Positions 1 to 8,639 are shown, counted from the stretch's first letter. The stretch: 64,000 nt of DNA from Lysobacter sp. (GCA_019634715.1 JAHCAU010000001.1:310001-374000); one strand, 5' to 3'. Program-made: numbers and translations. Notes: generated by a model from the letters alone, not told the origin.

Positions 1-2
1 GG

Positions 3-410
3 TTCGCGCAGGAACTGTTCGTGATGGCGCAGGCCAAGGGGCCGCTGACGGACAAGCGCTACCTCGACGCCCACGCCAAGGCGCGCCGGCTCGCCGCGAC
101 CGAAGGCATCGAAGCCACGCTGACGTCAGGCAATTTCGATGCGCTGGTCGCGCCGACCACATCGCCGGCCTGGCCGATCGATCCGGTCAACGGCGACCAC
201 TTCACCGGCGGCGGCTACGGCGTCGCCGCGGTCGCCGGCACGCCCAGCCTCACCGTGCCCATGGGCGATGTCGCCGGCCTGCCGGTCGGCATCGCTTTCA
301 TGGGCAGCGCATGGAGCGAAGCGCGCCTGATCGCGCTGGCCTACGACTACGAGCAGGCCACGCGTCATCGCAAACCACCGACATTCCGCGCGTCGCTGTC
401 GTCGAAGTAA
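3..410 (+). CDS. Amidase, C-terminal part (5' end outside window)
   Basis: The reading frame is open from the left edge and stops at 410, so only the last 135 or so residues are present. The segment with PTTSPAWPID, then GVAAVAGTPSLTVPMG and GLPVGIAFMG, is typical of the C-terminal half of amidase-signature enzymes, which hydrolyse amide bonds with a Ser-cisSer-Lys triad. That triad lies in the missing N-terminal half, so activity and substrate cannot be judged. It could be a stand-alone amidase or a GatA paralogue; the absence of gatB/gatC neighbours on the visible side favours a stand-alone enzyme. The gene ends 12 bp before the TSUP gene on the same strand. Confidence 0.85.
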   Translation, partial: FAQELFVMAQAKGPLTDKRYLDAHAKARRLAATEGIEATLTSGNFDALVAPTTSPAWPIDPVNGDHFTGGGYGVAAVAGTPSLTVPMGDVAGLPVGIAFMGSAWSEARLIALAYDYEQATRHRKPPTFRASLSSK

Positions 411-422
411 GCCGCAGCGCGC

Positions 423-1193
423 ATGTCGCTTGAACTCGACGCCACCCTGTGGCTGCTCACCGCGCTCGCCGGTTTCGCGGCGGGACTGATCGACAGCATC
501 GTCGGCGGCGGTGGTCTGGTGCTGACTCCGGCGATGCTCAACCTGCATCCGCAGTTGCACATCCTCCAGGCCATCGGCACGCAGCGCACCAGTTCGATCA
601 TGGGCACCAGCGTCGCGGCGTGGAACTACCTGCGCCGGATCAAGGTCGAGCGCCGCATCCTCGTGCCCGCCTGCGTGGCGGCGCTGAGCGCATCGGCGGT
701 CGGGGTGCAACTGGCCAAGCGCATCGACGGCGAGGTGCTGAAGTGGACGGTGCTGGCGATCTGCGTCGTGCTCGCGGTCTACACCGTGTTCCGCAAGGAC
801 CTCGGCCTGCGCGAGGACCGCCGTTTCCATCCGAAGCACGAAACGCTCGCCGCGGTCGCGATCGGTGCCGCCACCGGCTTCTACAACGGCCTGATCGGCC
901 CGGGCACCGGCACGATCATGGTCTTCGCCTTCGTCAGCTTCCTCGGCCTGGACTTCCTCAAGTCCTCGGCGGTGTCGAAGACGACGAACGTCGCCGCCGA
1001 CCTGAGCTCTTGGACCGTGCTCGCCCTGGGCGGCTTCGTGCTGTGGACGCTGGCGATCCCGCTGATCATCGGCAACATGATCGGCAGCCACATGGCGATC
1101 AAGCGCGGCCAGGGCTTCGTGCGCGCGGTGTTCCTGGCGATCGTGCTGGCGCTGATCGCGCGCCAGGCCTGGCAGCTCGCGACGCAGCCCTGA
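423..1193 (+). CDS. TSUP-family (TauE/SafE-like) membrane permease
   Basis: 256 residues, almost entirely hydrophobic helices, the usual size for TauE/SafE (TSUP) transporters, which move small sulfur- or carbon-containing anions across the inner membrane. Two glycine-rich repeats, GGGGLVLTPAML near residue 36 and GPGTGTIM near residue 160, match the duplicated half-domain signature of the family. The ATG follows the amidase stop by 12 bp, so the two are probably co-transcribed. Substrate is unknown. The family call is firm on topology and repeats; any assignment to sulfite or taurine would be a guess. Confidence 0.85.
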   Translation: MSLELDATLWLLTALAGFAAGLIDSIVGGGGLVLTPAMLNLHPQLHILQAIGTQRTSSIMGTSVAAWNYLRRIKVERRILVPACVAALSASAVGVQLAKRIDGEVLKWTVLAICVVLAVYTVFRKDLGLREDRRFHPKHETLAAVAIGAATGFYNGLIGPGTGTIMVFAFVSFLGLDFLKSSAVSKTTNVAADLSSWTVLALGGFVLWTLAIPLIIGNMIGSHMAIKRGQGFVRAVFLAIVLALIARQAWQLATQP

Positions 1194-1200
1194 GCCCGGA

Positions 1201-1527
1201 CTAGCCGGTCGCGTCGCCTACCGGCGCGGTTTCGCGTGCCTGCACCAGCGCCAGCAGGTCGCCGATCCGGCAGTGCGCCTCCAGCGGGTGCCGCAACGGC
1301 ACCTCGGCGTCGATGCGGTAACGGTTGCGGCGGCCGTCGCGCTCCCGGGTCAGCACGCCCGCCTGTTCCAGCTCCGACACTATCCGCAGCACGGCCCGCT
1401 CGGTGATCCCGACCTGCTGGGCGATGTCGCGCACGGTCGGGTCGCCCTGGCCCGCGAGGCAGACCAGCACGTGGGTGTGATTGCTCAGGAAGGTCCAGCC
1501 TCCCGGCCCGGTTTCTCTCTCGGACAT
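1201..1527 (-). CDS. Small winged-helix transcriptional regulator (MarR/ArsR-like)
   Basis: 108 residues from the ATG at 1527, preceded by GGAGAG at good spacing; an ATG-type start further upstream at 1569 would have no such site. Residues 30-75 form a helix-turn-helix (VRDIAQQVGITERAVLRIVSELEQAGVLTRE) followed by a basic wing (DGRRNRYRI), then PLRHPLE and a short helix. This is a one-domain DNA-binding protein with no visible ligand domain. It is divergent from icd across a 73-bp gap that holds a promoter and an inverted repeat, so icd or the regulator itself are plausible targets. It is convergent with the TSUP gene with 7 bp between the stop codons. The precise family was not resolved. Confidence 0.75.
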   Translation of the reverse strand: MSERETGPGGWTFLSNHTHVLVCLAGQGDPTVRDIAQQVGITERAVLRIVSELEQAGVLTRERDGRRNRYRIDAEVPLRHPLEAHCRIGDLLALVQARETAPVGDATG

Positions 1528-1541
1528 GCCCGACTCTCCAC

Positions 1542-1570
1542 TTGACAGGGGCATTCTAGCGACAAACAAT
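1542..1570 (+). promoter_or_regulatory. Candidate sigma70 promoter of icd with nearby inverted repeat
   Basis: A perfect -35 TTGACA at 1542-1547 and an AACAAT -10 (4 of 6) at 1565-1570 are 17 bp apart, pointing at icd. Just downstream, TTTCATG (1583-1589) and CATGAAA (1600-1606) form a 7-bp inverted repeat with a 10-bp spacer, the second arm covering the icd start. It could be an operator for the divergent winged-helix protein, which is inference from position only. Confidence 0.55.
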
Positions 1571-1600
1571 ACATGACACTAATTTCATGCATGTGGAGTC

Positions 1601-3118
1601 ATGAAAATGAATGCCGTTGTCAAGCCCGCGCCAACCCAGCCCACCTACCAGCCCGCCGCGCTTCCCGCCCGCACCATCCCGGTCGCGCCCGGCGACGGCA
1701 TCGGCCCGGAGATCATGGACGCCACGCTCGCCATCCTGAAGGCGGCCGATCCGGCCCTCGCCTTCCATCCGGTGACCGTCGGCCTGAAAGCCTACGAGGC
1801 CGGATTGATGGCGGGCATCGGCGAGGACACCTGGCAGGCGATCGACGCCTACAAGGTGATCCTCAAGGGTCCGATCACCACCCCGCAGGGCGGCGGCTAC
1901 AAGTCGGTCAACGTGACCATGCGCAAGACCCTCGGCCTGTACGCCAACCTGCGCCCCTGCGTGTCCTACCACCCCTGGGTGACCGCGCTGCATCCGACCA
2001 TGGACGTGGTGATCGTGCGCGAGAACGAGGAGGACACCTACGCCGGCATCGAGCACCGCCAGACCGACGAGGTGGTGCAGTGCCTGAAGCTGATCACCCG
2101 CCCCGGCTGCGAGCGCATCGTGCGCTACGCCTTCGAGTACGCCCGCGCGCACGGGCGGAAGAAGGTCACGTGCATGACCAAGGACAACATCATGAAACTC
2201 ACCGACGGCCTGTTCCACCGGGTCTTCGACGAGATCGCGGCGGAATACCCCGACATCGCCGCGAACCACATGATCATCGACATCGGCACCGCGCGCATGG
2301 CCAGCCGGCCGACCGATTTCGACGTGGTGGTCACGCCCAACCTCTACGGCGACATCCTCTCCGACGTGGCCGCCGAAGTCGCCGGCTCGATCGGCCTGGC
2401 CGGTTCGTCCAACATCGGCCGCGACGTCGCGATGTTCGAGGCGGTGCACGGCTCGGCCCCGGACATCGCCGGCCGGGACATCGCCAACCCCTCGGGCCTG
2501 CTGCTGTCGGCGGTGATGATGCTGGTCCACCTCGGCCGCGCGAAGCCGGCCACCGACATCCACAACGCCTGGCTGTGCGCGCTGGAGGACGGCATCCACA
2601 CCGGCGACATCTTCCGCGAGGGCACCAGCCGCCAGCGCGTCGGCACCCGCGGCTTCGCCGAGGCGGTGATCGCACGCCTGGGACAGCGTCCGCGCCGCAT
2701 GCCGGCGGTCGACTACCCCGAGCAGGCGCCCGCCGCCCTGCCGGCCGAACGCAGCGACGCGCCGGTGCGCCCCGCCGCGCGCAAGACCCTGGTCGGCGTC
2801 GACGTGTTCCTGCACTGGGACGCCGACGGCCGCGACCCGAACGCGCTCGGCGCCGCGCTCGAAGGCCTCGCCGGGCCGGAATTCCGGCTCGCACTGATCA
2901 CCAACCGCGGCGTGAAGGTCTACCCCGAAGGCAATCCGCAGACCCTGCGCACCGACCACTGGCGCTGCCGCTTCCCGGCGGTCGGCGACACGGTCGATGG
3001 CCGGGCCATCGCGCACCTGCTGCTGCGCATCGCCGAAGCGGGCTTCGACGCGATCAAGACCGAGCACCTCCATGCCTTCGACGGCGTGCGCGGCTATTCC
3101 CAGGCGCAGGGCGAGTGA
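1601..3118 (+). CDS. icd: Isocitrate dehydrogenase, two-domain form, predicted NAD-dependent
   Basis: 505 residues. The N-terminal two thirds is an isocitrate/isopropylmalate dehydrogenase domain: GDGIGPEI near 31, GGGYKSVNVTMR near 97 (substrate loop), RENEEDTYAGIEHR at 140-153, and the metal-binding stretch NLYGDILSD near 247. The cofactor loop reads HGSAPDIAG with Asp288-Ile289; in this superfamily Asp-Ile at these positions marks NAD preference, where NADP enzymes carry Lys-Tyr. Residues about 390-505 form the extra C-terminal domain known from Thermus and Rickettsia-type enzymes. It catalyses oxidative decarboxylation of isocitrate in the TCA cycle. GGAG at 1595-1598 is 2 nt from the ATG at 1601 but 8 nt from the in-frame ATG at 1607, so translation may start at 1607. 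The stop overlaps the next gene by 4 bp. Confidence 0.92.
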   Translation: MKMNAVVKPAPTQPTYQPAALPARTIPVAPGDGIGPEIMDATLAILKAADPALAFHPVTVGLKAYEAGLMAGIGEDTWQAIDAYKVILKGPITTPQGGGYKSVNVTMRKTLGLYANLRPCVSYHPWVTALHPTMDVVIVRENEEDTYAGIEHRQTDEVVQCLKLITRPGCERIVRYAFEYARAHGRKKVTCMTKDNIMKLTDGLFHRVFDEIAAEYPDIAANHMIIDIGTARMASRPTDFDVVVTPNLYGDILSDVAAEVAGSIGLAGSSNIGRDVAMFEAVHGSAPDIAGRDIANPSGLLLSAVMMLVHLGRAKPATDIHNAWLCALEDGIHTGDIFREGTSRQRVGTRGFAEAVIARLGQRPRRMPAVDYPEQAPAALPAERSDAPVRPAARKTLVGVDVFLHWDADGRDPNALGAALEGLAGPEFRLALITNRGVKVYPEGNPQTLRTDHWRCRFPAVGDTVDGRAIAHLLLRIAEAGFDAIKTEHLHAFDGVRGYSQAQGE

Positions 3119-3978
3119 GCGAAGCGGCGCATCCCTATCGGGGCGTCGCCATTGCACTGGCGACCCTGCACGGCAAGGCCGAGGCCCTGACCCCGGCCTT
3201 CGCCGCCATCGGCGCGCGACTGGTCATGGCCGAGGGCGTGGACACCGATGCCCTCGGCACCTTCAGCGGCGAGATCGAGCGCGGCTTGCCGATGCTCGAC
3301 ACCGCGATCGCCAAGGCACGCCTGGGCATGGCCGCGACCGGGCTGCCCCTGGGCCTGGCGACCGAGGGCAGTTTCGGGCCGCACCCGGTGATCGGCTTCC
3401 TGCCCCTGCATCGCGAACTCGCCGTGCTGGTCGACGACACGCGCGGGCTGGTGATCGCGGAGTGGCTGGACAGCCAGCAGGCACGGTACGGCGGCTGCCT
3501 GCTGCAGACCGGGGACATCCTGGAGGAGGCGCAGTTGCAGCGTTTCGGTTTCCCGGAACACGCGCTGATCGTGCGCAGCGAGCCGTTCGCGCCCGGCGGC
3601 CCGGTCAGCAAGGGCATCCGGGATCGGTCGGCGCTGGAGGCCGCCATCGACACCTGCCGCCGCGCATCGCTCCTCGGCCAGGCCTGGGTCGAGACCGACA
3701 TGCGTGCGCACATGAACCCGACGCGCATGCAGCAGATCGCGCTGCTGGCCGAGCGCCTGGTGTCACGCGCCGGCGCCTGCTGCCCGCAATGCCGGACCCC
3801 GGGATTCGGCAAGACCGGCATCCTGCCCGGACTCCCCTGCGCCGACTGCGGCACGCCCACGGCGGCGGTCCTGTCGGAGGTCGCCTCCTGCAGCGCCTGC
3901 GGGTTCCGCGACGTGCGCGGCCGCAGCGACGGCCTCACCGAGGCCGACCCGGCGCAGTGCGATCTCTGCAATCCCTGA
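3115..3978 (+). CDS. DUF6671-like protein with C-terminal zinc ribbon, coupled to icd
   Basis: 287 residues from a GTG that overlaps the icd stop as GTGA. The N-terminal region has GVAIALATLHGKAEALTPAF, then DTDALGTFSGEIER and TEGSFGPHP; the middle has VETDMRAHMNPTRMQQI; the C terminus has two CxxC pairs (CCPQC, PGLPCADCG) followed by CSACG and CDLC, consistent with one or two zinc ribbons. I recognise this pattern from memory as the DUF6671 family, whose function is unknown to me. The four-base overlap with icd implies translational coupling, an unusual partner for a TCA enzyme. Catalytic activity cannot be inferred; zinc binding and nucleic-acid contact are possibilities only. Confidence 0.7.
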   Translation: MSEAAHPYRGVAIALATLHGKAEALTPAFAAIGARLVMAEGVDTDALGTFSGEIERGLPMLDTAIAKARLGMAATGLPLGLATEGSFGPHPVIGFLPLHRELAVLVDDTRGLVIAEWLDSQQARYGGCLLQTGDILEEAQLQRFGFPEHALIVRSEPFAPGGPVSKGIRDRSALEAAIDTCRRASLLGQAWVETDMRAHMNPTRMQQIALLAERLVSRAGACCPQCRTPGFGKTGILPGLPCADCGTPTAAVLSEVASCSACGFRDVRGRSDGLTEADPAQCDLCNP

Positions 3979-4175
3979 GCCGGCGCGCGACCGCAACACG
4001 CTGCACGCCTGCAGCGCTACCCGCCATGACCTGTGGCGCTTGCCCGCGGCCGGGCTTCGGCGATGATGGGCGCCCCTGCCATCGGTCACGGTCACATGTC
4101 CGTCCCCCGCCTCGTCGTGGCGGCATGAGGACCCGGCGCCGTGCCGGCCGCCCCGCTCCCGGAGTCGTTCCGCAA

Positions 4176-5516
4176 ATGAAGCGCATCACCGCCCCGCTGC
4201 TCGTGTCGTCCCTGTCCGCCGCGCTCTCCACCGCTTTCGCGGTACAGGCCGCCCCCATTGAGGCGCCTGTCGCCGACCCGAAGTCGAAGGACACCTTCGC
4301 CGTGGTCTGGGAGCGCCTGCAGAACAGCGGCTTCAAGGGCGAGCACGAAGGCCTGGACTGGGCGGCGCTGAAGGCCGAACACCAGCCTCAGATCGAGGCG
4401 TCCGCCGACATCAAGCAATTGCGCAAGGAGATCAACGAACTGCTGGAGGACCTCAAGGCCTCGCACTTCGCCCTGATCCCGTCCGAAGCCATGCCCGAAT
4501 CGGGCAAGGCCGCGGCGCCGGGCCTGGCCGACACCGGCCTGCGCTTCGCCCTCGCCGGCAAGCAACTGCTGGTCGAACGCGTGCTGCCCGGCTCGCCCGC
4601 CGAGAAGTCCGGCATCCGGGCGGGCTGGTCGGTCGACGCCATCGACGACACCGACATGGCCGCCGCGCTCAAGGCGCTGGTCGAACTCGACGACAACGCA
4701 CGCCGGCAGGGCGAGGCGATCCTGCTCTCCCGCGCCAACAAGCAGGCGATGGGCATCGCCGCCGACACCCGGGTCGCGCTGCGCCTGCGCGATGCCGCTG
4801 GCAAGCCGCGCGCGGTCGATGTCACCGCGGTCGCCGACCCGGCGCTGCAGAGCGTCACCCTGCCCGGCCTGCCGCCGATGCCGCTGCGCATCGCCTACCG
4901 CCGCATCGACCGCGCCGGCACCGGCTGCGCGCTGCACTTCGAATTCAACCAATGGGCGATGCCGGTCTACGAGCAGTTGTCCGACGCCCTGCGCGAACAC
5001 GCAGGCTGCGACGGCGTGGTCCTCGACCTCCGCGGCAACAGCGGCGGCCTGATCCCCAGCCTCACCGCGGTCAGCGGCCTGTTCTTCGAGAAGCCGACCT
5101 CGCTGGGCACCATGACCCTCGGCGACGGCCAGACACTGCAGCTGATGGCCCTGCCGCGCCAGGTCAGCGACGACGGCCGCGAGATCCGCCGCCACACCGG
5201 CAAGCTGGCGATCCTGACCGACCGCGGCTCGATCAGCTGCTCGGACATCTTCCCCGCCGGCCTGCAGGCCGTCGGCCGCGCCCGCATCTTCGGCAGCGCC
5301 AGCGCCGGCATGGCCCTGCCCGCCGTCGCGGTGCCGCTGCCCTCCGGCGACCGCCTGATGTACCCCACCGCCGATTTCGTCGACCCGCACAAGCGCCGCA
5401 TCGAAGGCGTCGGCGTGATCCCCGACCAGCCCGTCGTGCCCAACCCGGCCAGCCTGGCCAAGGGCGCCGACCCGGTGCTCGACGCCGCCGTCGCCTGGCT
5501 CGGCAGCGGCGGCTGA
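4176..5516 (+). CDS. Secreted S41-family (CtpA/tail-specific-like) peptidase
   Basis: 446 residues from the ATG at 4176, with GGAG 12 bp upstream. Residues 1-26 are a signal peptide (basic start, hydrophobic core, AVQAA). A PDZ-like segment lies at about 120-160 (GLRFALAGKQLLVERVLPGSPAEKSGIRAG), followed by the S41 core with VVLDLRGNSGG at 281-291. The region LTDRGSISCSDIF at 347-358 aligns with the S41 nucleophile motif SxSE, making Ser354 the likely nucleophile. The usual catalytic lysine could not be placed with confidence, so activity is not certain. It probably acts in the periplasm. A 197-bp gap separates it from the preceding gene, with no convincing promoter. It may be co-transcribed with the periplasmic protein that follows 58 bp later. 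Confidence 0.8.
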   Translation: MKRITAPLLVSSLSAALSTAFAVQAAPIEAPVADPKSKDTFAVVWERLQNSGFKGEHEGLDWAALKAEHQPQIEASADIKQLRKEINELLEDLKASHFALIPSEAMPESGKAAAPGLADTGLRFALAGKQLLVERVLPGSPAEKSGIRAGWSVDAIDDTDMAAALKALVELDDNARRQGEAILLSRANKQAMGIAADTRVALRLRDAAGKPRAVDVTAVADPALQSVTLPGLPPMPLRIAYRRIDRAGTGCALHFEFNQWAMPVYEQLSDALREHAGCDGVVLDLRGNSGGLIPSLTAVSGLFFEKPTSLGTMTLGDGQTLQLMALPRQVSDDGREIRRHTGKLAILTDRGSISCSDIFPAGLQAVGRARIFGSASAGMALPAVAVPLPSGDRLMYPTADFVDPHKRRIEGVGVIPDQPVVPNPASLAKGADPVLDAAVAWLGSGG

Positions 5517-5574
5517 TCCCGCTTTCGCGCACAATCGAACCTTCCATGCTCCCCCGACACCACAGGACTCGAAC

Positions 5575-6390
5575 ATGACCCACCGTTTCGCACTCGCCGC
5601 CCTCGCGCTGGCCCTGCCCTTCACCGCCGGCGCCGCCGACCTGCCCAAGCCGCAGGCCCTCTTCGACGCCCACATCAAGGCCATCGGCGGCCGCAAGGCG
5701 GTCGAGAAGGAAAGCGACGGCACCCTCACCGGTTCGATGGAGATCGTCGAGAACGGCATGAAGGCCGACATGCGCATGGCCAGCCTCGGCAAGAACCGCG
5801 CCCTGACCCTGGCGATCCCCAGCGTCGGCGAGTTCCGCAGCGGCCGCCATGGCGACGTGGTCTGGTCGATGGACCCGATGAGCGGTCCGCGCATCCTCGA
5901 AGGCCAGGAACGCCAGGATCAGATCGAACCCTTCGAACCCAAGTACGTGATGCGCGACGCCAGCCTGATCGAATCGGCCACCACCACCGGCCTGTCCGAC
6001 TCCGAAGGTCGCCCCTGCCACCGCGTCGAGATCGCCTGGAAGAGCGGCAAGAAGACCGTCGACTGCTACGGCGTCGAAGAAAAGCTGCTGCTGTCCACCG
6101 AGTCGACCGCGACCACGCCGATGGGCGAGATCAAGCAGGTCTCGCACTTCCACGACTACAAGCCCTTCGGCCCGGTGAAGGCCGCCACGCTGACCCGCGC
6201 CAAGGCCGGCGGCATGACCCAGGTCTTCCGCCTCGCCGCCTACGACGCCACCCCGCCGTCCGCCGACGCCGTGGCCCTGCCGGCCGCGATCCAGACCCTG
6301 GTCAACAAGGCCGCCGCGCCGCAGGCCGGCGATGCCGCCAAGACCGGCGAAGCCCAGGCCGCCGGGAGCCAGGCCAGCGAATCCAAGTGA
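5575..6390 (+). CDS. Periplasmic protein of unknown function (LolA/LolB-fold-like)
   Basis: 271 residues with a clear signal peptide (MTHRFALAALALALPFTAGAA) and an AGGA site 8 bp before the ATG. After DAHIKAIGGRKAVEK come alternating strand-rich segments (GTLTGSMEIVENGMKADMRMAS, GDVVWSMDPMSGPRIL) that resemble the lipoprotein-carrier beta fold seen in many DUF proteins; this is only a fold-level impression. The last 35 residues are an Ala/Gln/Glu-rich low-complexity tail. The gene follows the S41-like protease on the same strand and ends at a strong terminator. I do not assign a function. Confidence 0.7.
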   Translation: MTHRFALAALALALPFTAGAADLPKPQALFDAHIKAIGGRKAVEKESDGTLTGSMEIVENGMKADMRMASLGKNRALTLAIPSVGEFRSGRHGDVVWSMDPMSGPRILEGQERQDQIEPFEPKYVMRDASLIESATTTGLSDSEGRPCHRVEIAWKSGKKTVDCYGVEEKLLLSTESTATTPMGEIKQVSHFHDYKPFGPVKAATLTRAKAGGMTQVFRLAAYDATPPSADAVALPAAIQTLVNKAAAPQAGDAAKTGEAQAAGSQASESK

Positions 6391-6418
6391 GCCCGCATTG
6401 ACGGGCCAGCGACCAGGC

Positions 6419-6478
6419 CCGTTCTCCGGACAAAAAGAAACCCGCGTCGCCGCGGGTTTCTTTTTGTCCGGAGAACGG
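6419..6478. terminator. 28-bp perfect bidirectional terminator
   Basis: Arms 6419-6446 and 6451-6478 are perfectly complementary around the 4-nt loop TCGC. The outer half carries AAAAAGAAA on one side and TTTCTTTTT on the other, and the GC-rich core CCCGCG is innermost, so an intrinsic terminator works in both directions. It sits 28 bp after the + strand periplasmic protein gene and 6 bp after the stop of the - strand DAHP synthase, exactly between convergent genes. Confidence 0.93.
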
Positions 6479-6484
6479 CGACGG

Positions 6485-7879
6485 TCAGAACGCAGCCGGT
6501 GCGTTGATCTGCGCCTGCTTGCGCACGATCAGCATCGCGATCTCCAGCGCCTGCTCGTAGTTCAGGCGCGGATCGACCGTCGTGCGGTAGGCACGCTCCA
6601 GGTCCTTGTCGGTCAGCTCGCGCGCGCCACCGGTGCACTCGGTCACATCCTCGCCGGTCAGCTCCAGGTGCGCGCCGCCCAGGCGGGTACCCGCCGCGGC
6701 ATGGATCTCGAAGGCCTGTTCCAGCTCGCTGCGGATGTTCTCGAAGCGACGGGTCTTGTAGCCGTTGCTGGTCGACTCGGTGTTGCCGTGCATGGGGTCG
6801 CAGATCCACAGCACGCGGCGGCCCTCGCGCTTCACCGCCTCCAGCAGCGGCGGCAGCTTGTCGGCGATCGAGGTCGCGCTCATGCGGTGGATCAGGCTGA
6901 TGCGGCCCGGCTCCTCCTGCGGATTGAGCGCGTCGATCAGGCGCAGCAGCTGGTCCGGGGTCACCGACGGCCCGATCTTGATCGCCACCGGGTTGCGGAT
7001 GCCGCGGAAGTATTCGACGTGCGCACCGTCGACCGCCGCCGTACGCATGCCGATCCACGGGAAATGCGTACCGAGGTTGAACCAGCCCGACTGGCGCGGC
7101 ACCTGGCGGGTCACGCCTTCTTCGTAGGGCAGCAGCAGCGCTTCGTGCGAGGTATAGAACTCGACGCTGCGCAGGTTGTGGATCGGCTCGCCGGACAGGG
7201 TTTCCATGAAGCGCACCGCATCGCCGATGCCCGACACCATCGTCTGGTATTCGGATGCCAGCGGCGAATGACCGACCCAGTTCAGGTTCCAGTATTCGGG
7301 GTGGTGCAGGTCGGCGAAGCCGTCGTCGATCAGCGCGCGGATGAAGTTCATCGTCATCGCCGAGCGCGCATGGCCCTTGATCATCCGGCGCGGGTCGGGA
7401 ATACGGGCTTCGGCGGTGAACGCAGGGCCGTTGACCAGGTCGCCGCGGTAACTCGGCAGGGTCACGCCGTCCTTGCTCTCGGTGTCGGCCGAGCGCGGTT
7501 TGGCGTACTGGCCGGCGAAACGGCCGACGCGCACCACCGGCAGACGCATGCCGTGCACCAGCACTAGGCTCATCTGCAGCAGCACCTTGAGGCGGTTCGA
7601 GATCACCTCGGGCGTGCAGTCGTCGAAGATCTCGGCGCAATCGCCACCCTGCAGCAGGAAGCGCTTGCCGTCCTGCGCCTCCGCCAGCTGCTGGCGCAGG
7701 TTCATCACCTCGCGCGAGGTCACCAGTGGCGGCAGCGCATGCAGTTCGTTCAGGACGCCTTCGAGTTCCTCCGCGTTGCCGTAGGTCGGCTGCTGCATCG
7801 CATGGCGGTCGCGCCAGCTGGCGGGCGTCCACCCTTCCGGGGGCGTAATCACGGCTTGCAGGTGTTCGGGGCGGGACAT
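6485..7879 (-). CDS. Class II 3-deoxy-7-phosphoheptulonate (DAHP) synthase
   Basis: 464 residues from the ATG at 7879, preceded by AGGA with 8-nt spacing; an ATG at 7903 has no ribosome-binding site. The protein is the plant/actinobacterial class II type: N-terminal EGWTPASWR, FLLQGGDCAEIFDD (with the conserved metal-ligand cysteine), RVGRFAGQYAKPRS, EYWNLNWV and the C-terminal WICDPMHGNTE. It condenses phosphoenolpyruvate with erythrose 4-phosphate to start the shikimate pathway in the cytosol. It is convergent with the periplasmic protein across the 28-bp terminator, and dsbB ends 31 bp upstream. No leader peptide or riboswitch was seen in that short gap. Allosteric control could not be judged. 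Confidence 0.95.
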   Translation of the reverse strand: MSRPEHLQAVITPPEGWTPASWRDRHAMQQPTYGNAEELEGVLNELHALPPLVTSREVMNLRQQLAEAQDGKRFLLQGGDCAEIFDDCTPEVISNRLKVLLQMSLVLVHGMRLPVVRVGRFAGQYAKPRSADTESKDGVTLPSYRGDLVNGPAFTAEARIPDPRRMIKGHARSAMTMNFIRALIDDGFADLHHPEYWNLNWVGHSPLASEYQTMVSGIGDAVRFMETLSGEPIHNLRSVEFYTSHEALLLPYEEGVTRQVPRQSGWFNLGTHFPWIGMRTAAVDGAHVEYFRGIRNPVAIKIGPSVTPDQLLRLIDALNPQEEPGRISLIHRMSATSIADKLPPLLEAVKREGRRVLWICDPMHGNTESTSNGYKTRRFENIRSELEQAFEIHAAAGTRLGGAHLELTGEDVTECTGGARELTDKDLERAYRTTVDPRLNYEQALEIAMLIVRKQAQINAPAAF

Positions 7880-7910
7880 GGCGTGTTTCCTGGACGAATT
7901 CATGGTCGTG

Positions 7911-8423
7911 TCATCGTGGCTTGAAGGCGGCGTACAGGGCGAACAGGGTGAGAATGATGTACCAGACGAGGCTCCAGGCCGGCATCGAGAGCCCCAGGAA
8001 GGTCCAGTCGACCTTCGCGCACTCGCCGGAACCGTTGAGCACCGTGCTGAAGGTCTGCAGGAACGAGTTGTTCTCCAGCAGCCAGCTCAGCGTGGGGCCG
8101 CAGGCCGGCACCTGGTCCGGTGGGAGCGTGGTCAGCCAGACATGCCTGCCGGCGATGTAGGCGCCGGCCGCGCCGGCGACCAGCGCGAGCGTCCCGAAGG
8201 TCCCGCGACCGAGCCGCCCCTTGGGGGCGAACGCCGCGCCGAAAAGGAAGACCACGCCCAGGGCCGCGAAGGCGACGCGCTGGAAGATGCACAGCGGACA
8301 GGGCACCAGGCGCCACACTTCCTGGGCGAACAGGGCGAAGCCGATCAGCGCCGCGCAGATCAGGAAGCCCAGGAGGAACTGGAGGCGGAAGGACCAGCGG
8401 AGGGGATTGGCTTGCATGGGCAT
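7911..8423 (-). CDS. dsbB: Disulfide bond formation protein DsbB
   Basis: 170 residues with four hydrophobic membrane segments. Periplasmic loop one carries the redox pair Cys42-Pro-Leu-Cys45 and loop two carries Cys108 and Cys135, the four cysteines that reoxidise DsbA and pass electrons to ubiquinone. Arg49 (CIFQR), next to the first pair, is the conserved quinone-site residue. Starts at codon 1 or 3 (MPM) cannot be separated. It lies between the alpha-operon terminator and the DAHP synthase on the same strand; dsbB has no functional link to either neighbour that I can see. Confidence 0.93.
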   Translation of the reverse strand: MPMQANPLRWSFRLQFLLGFLICAALIGFALFAQEVWRLVPCPLCIFQRVAFAALGVVFLFGAAFAPKGRLGRGTFGTLALVAGAAGAYIAGRHVWLTTLPPDQVPACGPTLSWLLENNSFLQTFSTVLNGSGECAKVDWTFLGLSMPAWSLVWYIILTLFALYAAFKPR

Positions 8424-8541
8424 GGGGTCTGCGGTGGACGGAATGACGGAATGACCGGCGCGTTCATCATGAAGTTCCGGCGTCTCGGCCGTGCAGACTC
8501 GCGCCCTGCCGCCGGTCCGTCAACCATGTTGCGGTGCCACA

Positions 8542-8572
8542 ATAGCAAAGACCCCGGCTTTCGCCGGGGTCC
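8542..8572 (-). terminator. Rho-independent terminator of the alpha operon
   Basis: Arms 8564-8572 and 8551-8559 (GACCCCGGC/GCCGGGGTC) pair around a GAAA tetraloop read on the - strand, followed by TTTGCTATT. It lies 67 bp after the rplQ stop and ends the long ribosomal-protein block. The remaining 8424-8541, just upstream of dsbB, holds nothing else that I can support. Confidence 0.85.
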
Positions 8573-8639
8573 TGCTTAGAACGTTTGCGCATCTGCATCT
8601 GCGCTGGACCGGAATCGCACGGCCCGGCGCCGGTGCGGA

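Noticed and set aside
3979..4175. Promoter or small gene between the DUF6671-like gene and the S41 protease
   Set aside because: Only weak TTGCCC/ATGATG-like boxes and no credible frame were found.
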